32,063 nucleotides of DNA from RXOA01 sp964547105 (GTDB taxonomy: Bacteria; Bipolaricaulota; Bipolaricaulia; UBA7950; UBA9294): contig CAZJLO010000020.1 of assembly GCA_964547105.1 (NCBI GenBank), positions 1 through 32,063 of the forward strand, read 5' to 3'. The notes below the pieces were generated by a model. The model worked only from the letters and a program-made list of their open reading frames with translations. It had not been told where the DNA came from and did not search any database. Both the position numbers and the translations under genes were made by a program. The stretch's first letter is position 1. Each line of letters opens with the position of its first letter. This document shows, piece after piece, positions 20,837 through 27,029 of this stretch.

Positions 20837-21205
20837 GTGACGGAGATATCCCGATTCGAAGAAGAGCGAGCGCGACTGAACGATCTTGTGCTTGACAAAG
20901 CCCCCCTGTCGATACGACGCTTTTTTGCAGTCGATCACGATGCTTACGAAGATGGGGCACTGCCGAAAAAGACCAAGGAACTGATGGGACTTGTCGCCTC
21001 CCTTGCCCTACGTTGCGATGACTGTATCACGTATCATCTGATCGAAACGACGCGAGCCGGCGCAACCCGAGACGAAATCGAAGAAGCATTGACGATTGCC
21101 ACGGTGGTTGGCGGGTCGATTACGATTCCACATTTGCGGAGGGCCTACGAAGTCCTCGAAGAGATTGCGCCTTCGGCAGTGTCGCGTTCTGCTGACAAGA
21201 CATGA
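20837..21205 (+). CDS. Carboxymuconolactone decarboxylase / AhpD-like family protein
   Basis: This 122-residue protein has the all-helical CMD fold pattern: KTKELMGLVASLALRC, then C60-D-D-C63-I-T-Y-H67, then the helix GATRDEIEEALTIATVVGG. The C-x2-C-x3-H triad is that of AhpD-like proteins, which use the cysteine pair as a thiol redox centre (peroxide reduction or related proton relay). True carboxymuconolactone decarboxylases do not need these cysteines, so a redox role is favoured. It sits 31 bases before a flavoprotein gene and probably shares its transcript. Length is normal for the short family members. Confidence 0.85.
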   Translation: MTEISRFEEERARLNDLVLDKAPLSIRRFFAVDHDAYEDGALPKKTKELMGLVASLALRCDDCITYHLIETTRAGATRDEIEEALTIATVVGGSITIPHLRRAYEVLEEIAPSAVSRSADKT

Positions 21206-21236
21206 GACTCGATGATCGAGACAACAAGGGGGATCG

Positions 21237-21878
21237 ATGAAAGTTCTGATTGTGACCGCAAGCCCCAATCGTGAAGGATTGACTTCAGCGTGCGGCGAAG
21301 CCGCGCGGCAGGGCGTTGTGGACGGTCGAAGTCCGGCGCGGGTAATTGATCTGAACACGCTGAACGTCGCACGCTGTGCGGCCTGCAAAGATGGCTGGGG
21401 CACCTGCCGTTCGGATCATGTGTGCCAGGTGGAAGACGATTTCCAGAAGCTCCATGAGTCTGTGGGACTGGCGGAAGGCGTTGTGCTTGTCACGCCGGTG
21501 TACTTCGGCGAGCCGAGCGAGTCGATGAAGGCGTTTCTCGATCGGCTGCGCAGGTGCGAAGCGTTGCGCACCGGCACGCGCGATGATCGCTCGGCGCTTT
21601 CAGGCAAGCCTGTCGTCTGTGTTGCCGCCGCCGGCGGAACGGGTCACGGGACGACCAATTGCCTATCGCAAATGGAGCGAGTGATGTCTCGTATTGGTGC
21701 GGAGATCTTCGATCTGATCGGTGTGACGAAACGAACCCAGGATTATCAATTGGAGACGGTCCACGATGCGCTGGTTTCGATGACCAATGCTCCCAAGGAG
21801 AAGGCGCCTCGGTACGGTCGGGAACAGCAGCGACGACGACGGCCAACCCGCAGCCGACGCCGTCGCACCTCCAAGTAG
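21237..21878 (+). CDS. NAD(P)H-dependent FMN reductase / iron-sulfur flavoprotein-like
   Basis: The protein has 213 residues. The N-terminus (MKVLIVTASPNREGLT) is the flavodoxin-fold phosphate loop for FMN. Cysteines C47, C50, C57 and C63 (CAAC.., GTC.., HVC) are placed as in flavoproteins that carry a cluster or a redox cysteine group; spacing is not the compact CX2CX2CX4-7C of classic Isf, so a cluster is uncertain. VVLVTPVYFGEPSESMKAFLDR and the AAAGGTGHGT segment are typical of the family's FMN site. The C-terminus is an unusual arginine-rich tail (about 20 residues, QQRRRRPTRSRRRR). AAGGGGG lies about 5 bases before the ATG. It is probably co-transcribed with the CMD gene, which would be a natural thiol redox partner (inference). 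Confidence 0.8.
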   Translation: MKVLIVTASPNREGLTSACGEAARQGVVDGRSPARVIDLNTLNVARCAACKDGWGTCRSDHVCQVEDDFQKLHESVGLAEGVVLVTPVYFGEPSESMKAFLDRLRRCEALRTGTRDDRSALSGKPVVCVAAAGGTGHGTTNCLSQMERVMSRIGAEIFDLIGVTKRTQDYQLETVHDALVSMTNAPKEKAPRYGREQQRRRRPTRSRRRRTSK

Positions 21879-21886
21879 GGCCGGAG

Positions 21887-21910
21887 GGCCGATTCTTTCG
21901 AGAGTCGGCC
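21887..21910. terminator. 10-bp hairpin with TTCG tetraloop between convergent genes
   Basis: GGCCGATTCT (21887-21896) pairs with AGAGTCGGCC (21901-21910) around a TTCG loop, with one G-U wobble. It lies between the convergent flavoprotein and carboxypeptidase genes and touches the stop codon of the latter. There is no U-tract on either side, so termination is plausible but not canonical. Confidence 0.5.
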
Positions 21911-23400
21911 TACAAGCCGTAGATCGGGAAGAACTTCGCCTCGATGTAGTCGAGGAAATACGAAGATGAAAGCGGTTCCCCAGTTACTCTTCGGATGAGA
22001 TCCGTGGGTTCGTACACCTGCCCGAAACGATGGATCTTGTCTCGCGTCCAATCAAGCAGCGCCTTCGTGTCTCCGCTTTCGATTCGCGCATCAAGATCGG
22101 GGATATCGCGCTTGATTGCGGCGAACAACTGAGCGGAATAGAGGTTGCCGAGCATGTAGGATGGGAAGTAGCCGAACATCCCGCCGGACCAATGCACGTC
22201 CTGGAGCACGCCCTCCGCGTTGTTCGAGGGACGCACGCCGAGGTACTTCTCCATCGCTGTGTTCCACGCGTCCGGAAGATCGGAGACGGCGAGCGAACCA
22301 TCGAATAACGCTTGCTCGATCTCGAATCGTACCATGATATGAAGGTTGTAGGTCACCTCATCGGCTTCCACGCGGATCAGCGACGGCTGGACCACATTGA
22401 CGGCCCGGTAGAGATCTTCGGCCGTTGCCGAGGAAAGCTGAGGGAACACGTCAATGACTTCATCGCGGAACAACTTCCAGAATGGCAAGCCGCGGCCTAC
22501 CATGTTCTCCCACATGCGGGATTGGGATTCGTGGAACCCGAAGGAGGCGCCGTTGCCCAGTCCCAGGTAATGGAGCTGTGCCGGCATTCCCAGGTCGTAG
22601 AGGGCGTGTCCGCCCTCGTGCATCGCGCTCATCAACCCGGAGAGGGGCATCGTATCGATGAACCGATTGGTGACGCGAACATCCCCGGGAGCGATGCCGA
22701 TCGTGAACGGATGCACGGTGTCGTCCATTCGCCCGTGGTCGAAGTCGTAGTTCATCGCGCGAAGCGCGCGCAACGACAGGTCGTGCTGCTTATCCACCGG
22801 GAAGTTCCCTGCGAGTTGACTGCCATCCGGCGGGGTCCCATCCTCCATCAAGCGACGCAGCAGCGGAACCAGCTTTTCGCGAAGAGGTTCGATGATCGTC
22901 TTCAATTCGCGGCAGGTCATCCCCGGCTCGAATTCATCGAGCAAGGCGTCATACGCGCAATCCTCGTAGCCGTAGTACTCGGCGAACTGCTTCGCGTAGT
23001 CGACCATCTTGGTGAGGTGGGGTTCAAACTGTGCGAAACTGCCGCTAGCCTTGGCTTCTTCCCAAGCCGCTTCACTCTTGCTTCGATCGATGACGTATTG
23101 CTCGAAAAGGGTTGCAGGGATGGCCTTGGTTCGCCGGTATTGCTTGCCGACCACCCGCACGCTGGCTGCCTGGGCTTCGGAAAGGCCGTCTTGCTTCTCC
23201 AACGCTTCCAGGTATCCGCCGAGTTCGTCGGATACCGACATCTCAAACGCCATCGTGGAGAGCTTGCCGACCACCTCCGCGCGCGCCTCATGTCCCCCCT
23301 TGGGGATATACGTCCGTTGGTCCCACACAAGCAGGGCAACTGCCGAGTTCAGTTTGCTGATCTCACGAAGGTACTTCTCATACAGAGCAAGCGTATCCAC
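21910..23400 (-). CDS. M32-family metallocarboxypeptidase (carboxypeptidase Taq)
   Basis: This 496-residue protein matches the usual family length of about 500. It has the zinc motif H261-E262-G-G-H265 (MHEGGHALYD) followed by the family-specific HESQSRMWEN segment, which supplies the third zinc ligand and substrate contacts. The N-terminus (LREISKLNSAVALLVWDQ...P.GG...R) is also typical. M32 enzymes are cytoplasmic metal-dependent exopeptidases that remove C-terminal residues. The start is a GTG with AAAGGAGG 7 bases upstream, and a TATAAT box lies 47 bases before it. It appears to be a single-gene transcription unit. Confidence 0.95.
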   Translation of the reverse strand: MDTLALYEKYLREISKLNSAVALLVWDQRTYIPKGGHEARAEVVGKLSTMAFEMSVSDELGGYLEALEKQDGLSEAQAASVRVVGKQYRRTKAIPATLFEQYVIDRSKSEAAWEEAKASGSFAQFEPHLTKMVDYAKQFAEYYGYEDCAYDALLDEFEPGMTCRELKTIIEPLREKLVPLLRRLMEDGTPPDGSQLAGNFPVDKQHDLSLRALRAMNYDFDHGRMDDTVHPFTIGIAPGDVRVTNRFIDTMPLSGLMSAMHEGGHALYDLGMPAQLHYLGLGNGASFGFHESQSRMWENMVGRGLPFWKLFRDEVIDVFPQLSSATAEDLYRAVNVVQPSLIRVEADEVTYNLHIMVRFEIEQALFDGSLAVSDLPDAWNTAMEKYLGVRPSNNAEGVLQDVHWSGGMFGYFPSYMLGNLYSAQLFAAIKRDIPDLDARIESGDTKALLDWTRDKIHRFGQVYEPTDLIRRVTGEPLSSSYFLDYIEAKFFPIYGL

Positions 23401-23447
23401 GCTGGTGCCTCCTTTGAAGGTCCGGAATCGAAGGTCTACAAGTTGCG

Positions 23448-23453
23448 ATTATA
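23448..23453 (-). promoter_or_regulatory. Putative -10 box (TATAAT) of the carboxypeptidase gene
   Basis: A perfect TATAAT on the minus strand lies 47 bases upstream of the GTG start, in a locally AT-rich patch. No good -35 is seen at 16-18 bases, so strength is uncertain. Confidence 0.45.
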
Positions 23454-23493
23454 TCGGATGATAACCGTAAGCCGACTGAGCCGGGGAGGGTGC

Positions 23494-23520
23494 AAAAAGG
23501 GAGACGCGGCTACAGCCACG
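23494..23520 (-). terminator. Weak intrinsic terminator candidate after the thioredoxin gene
   Basis: On the minus strand a short stem (CGUGGC / GCCGCG with a UGUA loop, 23505-23520) overlaps the TAG stop and is followed a few bases later by five U (23494-23498). The stem is short and the U-tract is offset. Confidence 0.3.
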
Positions 23521-24277
23521 GCTCGATGGATGAGGCGGCAAGGAGTGACGGATGCCCGGCGAATCGGATCACACCGCTACGATCGATGACGAACGTCCGA
23601 GGAATCCCGGAAACGCCATACTGCTGGGCAACAGCCGTTGTTCCTTGAACGGGGATCATCTGATGGAACGGGTTGTCGGCAAGATAGTAGACGGCATCCT
23701 CCAATCGGCGATCGAGATTGATGCCAATGAACACAAGCCCGTCGCCGGCGTAGTCCACGGCGAGCTGATGGAGGTGGGGAAGTGTCTGGCGGCATGGCGT
23801 ACACCAGGATGCCCAGAAGTCGAGGAGCACGACCTGGCCGCGATGGGAAGAGAGGGAGACGAGTTGCCCGTCAAGATCGGGGAGGGAGAATCCCGGCGCG
23901 AACTGGCCGACAGCATATCCAACCTCGGTTCGCCTCGGTCCGCTGGGGATCGTCGAAGCGGATTCGGCCTCTGCAGCGGCATCCGCGTTTGTATCGGCGA
24001 GCGTGTCTTCCTGCGGAATGAGATCTGTCTGCAGCTCCGGAGCATCTTCGCTGCTGCTGTCAACAGCGTTCACTCCCTCGTTTGCCGAGGAAGAGTGGGC
24101 GTCGCTTGCCTGCCCGTCCACCTGAGGAGTCTCCGTCGGGGCGACCGAAGGCTGGAGAATCAGCCCCACACCGACACCAACGCCAGCAAGGATCAGAATC
24201 AGAAACAACCATCCTCGCCGTGCTGGTCTTCTGTCGCCGGCCTTCTCACGATCCGCTTCTGTCATGATGTTCATCAT
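23510..24277 (-). CDS. Membrane-anchored TlpA/ResA-like thioredoxin
   Basis: The protein has 255 residues. A basic N-terminus is followed by one hydrophobic segment (WLFLILILAGVGVGVGLIL, about 23-41). A low-complexity Ser/Ala/Asp/Glu linker runs from about 45 to 118, and a thioredoxin-like domain follows: FAPGFSLPDLDGQLVSLSSHRG, then W-A-S-W-C159-T-P-C162-R, with cis-proline in GVSGIPRTFVID. This is the AhpC-TSA/Redoxin pattern of TlpA and ResA, extracytoplasmic reductases that keep cysteines of cytochrome c maturation or other exported proteins reduced. The long acidic linker is unusual. ATG 24277 lacks a strong Shine-Dalgarno; ATG 24265 (MTEADRE) is an alternative. Confidence 0.9.
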   Translation of the reverse strand: MMNIMTEADREKAGDRRPARRGWLFLILILAGVGVGVGLILQPSVAPTETPQVDGQASDAHSSSANEGVNAVDSSSEDAPELQTDLIPQEDTLADTNADAAAEAESASTIPSGPRRTEVGYAVGQFAPGFSLPDLDGQLVSLSSHRGQVVLLDFWASWCTPCRQTLPHLHQLAVDYAGDGLVFIGINLDRRLEDAVYYLADNPFHQMIPVQGTTAVAQQYGVSGIPRTFVIDRSGVIRFAGHPSLLAASSIEPWL

Positions 24278-24311
24278 ACCGTGTCGCGAGCCGGATCACC
24301 GCTCCAACACG

Positions 24312-24359
24312 GAGTTTCGATGGGGATGACGTGTCGGTTTCGTGATTCCCATCGAACTC
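24312..24359 (-). terminator. Long imperfect hairpin between the sigma operon and the thioredoxin gene
   Basis: Arms 24312-24331 and 24341-24359 pair over 17 of 19 positions with one bulge, around a 9-base loop. It lies downstream of the coiled-coil gene (stop at 24451) and 35 bases upstream of the thioredoxin start. It has no U-tract. It could terminate the sigma operon or act in the thioredoxin leader. Confidence 0.4.
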
Positions 24360-24450
24360 GGCGGCACAGGACGCGTGGGCATCCTTGCGGGAGAGGTTGT
24401 GTTGCTTGTTGCTCCCCGAACCGTTCTCCAAGCGGCTCGCCGGCGCACAT

Positions 24451-25110
24451 CTACTGATTCGAGGGGATCGGATCGGCTTCGTCCGGGAATTGGTGCGACT
24501 CGGGTTCCACGGGGCTCACAGGATCAGCGGGTGGCTCCGGCCGCAGCCTGCCCACCTGTTCCGGATGAAGGCGAGGGCGAATGTGCTGTGCATGGAGCGT
24601 CTCCTGGAGGTTGCTCATGTGCATCATCGTCAGGCTATTGGCGATTTCGCGGGAGATCCCCGAATCGACCAGCGTCCTGAAGAATTCAGCGATCGACTCG
24701 GCGATCTGCCGGGAACTCTCGGGGGAGAAGACCGTTTCCTGAATTCCCTTCATCAGTCCGGGCATTCTCTCGGAAACGACATCCAGAACCTCGCGGAGAT
24801 CGTCTGCGCTCTCCAGCGAGCCATCCCGTTCCTCGAGCTCGTCCTCCATCTCATCCAATCGATCCTGCATCTCCTCGAGATGCTCGAGCTTCTCGTCGAA
24901 CCCGTCTCGAATGCGATCAAGGCGGTCATCGAACATTTCCTGAAGCTGCTCAAGCCTCTCCTGCTGCTTCTCCTGGAGGAGCTCCATCTCTTCCTCCAGC
25001 TTCTCGCGTTCCATCCGAAGCCGTTCTCGCTCGCCGCGGATTGTGTCGGCGGCATCTCGACCCCGTGTCTTGTCTTGATCTTTCGTCGGTTGATCCTGAG
25101 ATCTAAACAT
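24451..25110 (-). CDS. Acidic coiled-coil protein, third gene of the sigma/anti-sigma operon
   Basis: The product has 219 residues with no family recognised. Residues about 25-105 are a long uninterrupted coiled coil with heptads rich in Glu, Arg and Leu (for example EKLEEEMELLQEKQQERLEQ). Residues about 110-185 form shorter helices (VLDVVSERMPGLMKGI, IAESIAEFFRTLVDSGI, IANSLTMMHMSNLQETL). The tail is proline- and acid-rich. There is no signal peptide or membrane segment. I placed the start at ATG 25110, which has AGGAGG 6 bases upstream; ATG 25113 is adjacent. The reading frame extends upstream without stop, but that part overlaps the anti-sigma gene and does not look like protein. It overlaps the anti-sigma gene by 8 bases, so it is co-translated and likely acts in the same pathway (inference). 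Confidence 0.75.
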   Translation of the reverse strand: MFRSQDQPTKDQDKTRGRDAADTIRGERERLRMEREKLEEEMELLQEKQQERLEQLQEMFDDRLDRIRDGFDEKLEHLEEMQDRLDEMEDELEERDGSLESADDLREVLDVVSERMPGLMKGIQETVFSPESSRQIAESIAEFFRTLVDSGISREIANSLTMMHMSNLQETLHAQHIRPRLHPEQVGRLRPEPPADPVSPVEPESHQFPDEADPIPSNQ

Positions 25111-25609
25111 CATTCTCCTCCTCTTCCGCTCCGCGCTGAGCGTTTCCTGGCTTCGAGGCATCAAGAGCGGCGCGTCTTGTCTTTGCCGATTCGTATCTTG
25201 TTGAGTGGCCGAGTACACGGACACCGCGTCCCAGGATGCGAACACGTCCGTCAACTGCGGGACGTCCGTGCGCAGAGCGGATGCCCAACTGAAACCCCAA
25301 TAGCAGCGTCCCGACATTGATTTCCGTGATGCCGGAGGGGAACGCTTCGGATCGGATCCGCATCCACGATTCGTCGCACACCGAAGGTCGACGGGCAACC
25401 TCCGATGAGACCGCCTTCTGGAGCTGGACGACCTCGATGAGTTCGTTTTGACAGCGAGGGCAATGCGACAAGTGTGCCGCGAGGGAGGCGTCCTGCTCCG
25501 GCGTGAGCGCTCCGGTGACGAACCACGGCATCAGCTTCTTGGCTTCCAGACAGTCGATGGGCGCAGGATCCGGATTGCGACTCTCGATCGTGTTCGTGCT
25601 CTCGCTCAT
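25103..25609 (-). CDS. Zinc-finger anti-sigma factor (zf-HC2)
   Basis: This 168-residue protein has the anti-sigma zinc motif near the N-terminus: C20, then H46-L-S-H-C50-P-R-C53, the H-x3-C-x2-C of zf-HC2/ZAS proteins. Such proteins bind and hold an ECF sigma factor. No membrane segment is evident; a short hydrophobic patch (VGTLLLGFQLGI) and a basic Gly/Arg-rich part with RILGRGVRVLG follow, so it is probably a soluble or redox-type anti-sigma. Its ATG overlaps the sigma stop codon (ATGA, 4 bases), the classic arrangement for a cognate pair. Confidence 0.85.
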   Translation of the reverse strand: MSESTNTIESRNPDPAPIDCLEAKKLMPWFVTGALTPEQDASLAAHLSHCPRCQNELIEVVQLQKAVSSEVARRPSVCDESWMRIRSEAFPSGITEINVGTLLLGFQLGIRSAHGRPAVDGRVRILGRGVRVLGHSTRYESAKTRRAALDASKPGNAQRGAEEEENDV

Positions 25610-26133
25610 TGAAGCTCCTTGGCGAGGATCCTCCTCGCGTGGTACATCCTCGATTTCACCGTTCCCGGAGGGATTCCAAGAACATCCGCCGCTTCATTGA
25701 CCGTGAGATGGTCGTAGAAAGTGAGATGGAGCACCTCGCGCTGGGACGGCGACAGAGCTCCCAGCGCTTTCTCGAGCATCACCTGCAGTTCAGCACCGGG
25801 AGCCGGATCCACCGTCTCCAGGTTCAGCGGCGGGGTCCGCGATCCTCGCTTCTCGCGCCGAAGCAAACTGTGGGCTTGATTCCTGGTGATGCCCAGAAGC
25901 CAGGTCGAGAGCTTGGATCGTCCTCCGAATCGATCCGCACCTTTCCACACGGCGATCATCGTTTCTTGAAGAACTTCCTCGGCAAGGTGCGGCTCTCGGA
26001 CGATGGTTTGGGCGAAGCGGAGGACGCGATCGGCGTATTGATCGTAGAGATGCCGAAACGCTGTCCGGCTCCCGGAGGCAACCGCTGCAATCAGCTGTGC
26101 ATCAGTCACGGCCTCATCGACTCCCCTTCCCAT
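25606..26133 (-). CDS. ECF-type RNA polymerase sigma factor
   Basis: The protein has 175 residues from ATG 26133; an in-frame TTG at 26172 would add 13. Region 2 is clear (FRHLYDQYADRVLRFAQ, then EEVLQETMIAVWKGADRF and WLLGITRNQAHSLLRRE), a short linker follows, and region 4 (LSPSQREVLHLTFYDHLTVNEAADVLGIPPGTVKSR) forms the -35-binding helix-turn-helix. It redirects RNA polymerase to a stress or envelope regulon and is normally held by the anti-sigma factor encoded directly downstream. ECF genes usually activate their own promoter; the 244 bases upstream (26134-26377) hold no gene and should contain it. Confidence 0.95.
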   Translation of the reverse strand: MGRGVDEAVTDAQLIAAVASGSRTAFRHLYDQYADRVLRFAQTIVREPHLAEEVLQETMIAVWKGADRFGGRSKLSTWLLGITRNQAHSLLRREKRGSRTPPLNLETVDPAPGAELQVMLEKALGALSPSQREVLHLTFYDHLTVNEAADVLGIPPGTVKSRMYHARRILAKELQ

Positions 26134-26377
26134 CGGGCGGATCTTCTCCAACGCCGGTCTCGGTGTACGCAATCGGCCGGGGTTTCATCCCAACCATGCT
26201 TGAGTGGTCGATTCACCGTACCTCGGTTCATTGATCCTGATGAGGATGTTGGTGCCGATCCTCGTCTTGATCGCAGTGGAGCCTGAGGCAGCTAGCGATG
26301 TATGACGATCTCCTGCCGGGATCGAACGGCGTGGCTTTCCCCTCCCGATGAGGGACGACCGATGGGCCGATTGGCGA

Positions 26378-26620
26378 CTACCCGCCGCCGACGGGGGGGA
26401 AAAAACCGATGCGGGCGCCTTCGCGGAGGCGGATCTCGCGGTCTTGAATCACCCGGCCGTCAATCATCGCGAGGTGAATTTCTTCGGGTGGAATGGCGAG
26501 TTTTTTCAGCAAGTCGGCAAGCGTGGCGCCGGCCCGCACGTTCATGGAAACGGCCGTACCGGCGGTGGCGCCTCTTCCGTACTTCGCAAGCGTCGCGAAC
26601 AGCCGAACCTCGACCCTCAT
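26378..26620 (-). CDS. MoaD/ThiS-family ubiquitin-like sulfur carrier with Gly-Gly-Gly C-terminus
   Basis: The protein has 80 residues. It has the beta-grasp pattern (VEVRLFATLAKYG, then ATLADLLKKLAIPPEEI, then DGRVIQDREIRLREGARIGFFPPVGGG). The terminal G-G is the site that is adenylated and thiocarboxylated in sulfur carriers for molybdopterin or thiamine synthesis. The ATG overlaps the stop of the preceding MoaD/ThiS-like gene (ATGA), and both follow the AOR gene, so it is most likely a sulfur carrier for the pyranopterin of the tungsten/molybdenum cofactor. Confidence 0.85.
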   Translation of the reverse strand: MRVEVRLFATLAKYGRGATAGTAVSMNVRAGATLADLLKKLAIPPEEIHLAMIDGRVIQDREIRLREGARIGFFPPVGGG

Positions 26621-26901
26621 GTCTCGGTACCTTTGGGATCGAAGTACCACTTGTAGAGGAGCTGCATGTCGTCGGGGAACAACCCGACTCGATCGCCATC
26701 GGCAATCACGCTGTCGAGGACTGCGTAGCGCCCGTTGACGAACAGATTTGCCCCGAGGTCCTCGACGGGGATGCCTATTCGGCGGATCACGTCCGCCAAT
26801 GTCTCTTCCGGGAAGGAGGTCACCCGGACGATCGATTCCGATCGCGGGTCCTTCTTTGCGGCGAACCGGCGAAGCTTCCCATACAAGTGCACTTCGATCA
26901 T
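26617..26901 (-). CDS. MoaD/ThiS-like protein lacking the Gly-Gly tail
   Basis: This 94-residue beta-grasp protein (IEVHLYGKLRRFAAKKDP, LADVIRRIGIPVEDLG, LFVNGRYAVLDSVIADGD, then RVGLFPDDM) matches its neighbour in fold pattern. It ends in LLYKWYFDPKGTET instead of Gly-Gly, so it should not be able to form a thiocarboxylate. Proteins of this kind are seen beside AOR genes. A structural or chaperone role for the tungsten enzyme or its cofactor is an inference. It lies 128 bases after the AOR gene with a hairpin between them. Confidence 0.8.
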   Translation of the reverse strand: MIEVHLYGKLRRFAAKKDPRSESIVRVTSFPEETLADVIRRIGIPVEDLGANLFVNGRYAVLDSVIADGDRVGLFPDDMQLLYKWYFDPKGTET

Positions 26902-26952
26902 CGGCTCTCTCTTCTTCCCCGCCGTTGGATCGGCCAGGGTGCATGAGGCTTC

Positions 26953-27000
26953 GCGGCAAGACGATGCGATTGGGGTTTCGCGAACACATCGTCCTGCCGC
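26953..27000 (-). promoter_or_regulatory. 14-bp hairpin between AOR and MoaD-like genes
   Basis: Arms 26953-26966 and 26987-27000 pair over 14 positions (13 Watson-Crick, one G-U on the minus-strand RNA), with a 20-base loop. No U-tract follows. It could be a partial terminator, an RNA processing site or a stabiliser that sets AOR to MoaD-like expression ratio. Confidence 0.5.
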
Positions 27001-27029
27001 TTTGCTTTGGGCCTGCCCTCTCTACTCAC

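Noticed and set aside
22312..23589. Long open frame (425 codons) on the + strand opposite the carboxypeptidase gene
   Set aside because: It is fully antisense to a well-supported M32 gene with its own ribosome-binding site and has no recognisable domain; long antisense frames are common at this GC content.
24385..25320. Leucine-rich + strand frame (LLLLLLEELHLFLQLL) resembling membrane segments
   Set aside because: It is the complement of the Glu/Arg/Leu coiled-coil gene; the hydrophobic runs come from reverse-complemented Glu codons.
26134..26377. ECF autoregulatory promoter (AAC and CGA-type elements) upstream of the sigma gene
   Set aside because: A TGAACC and a CGACC are present on the minus strand but the spacing is shorter than for known ECF promoters, so I did not call a site.
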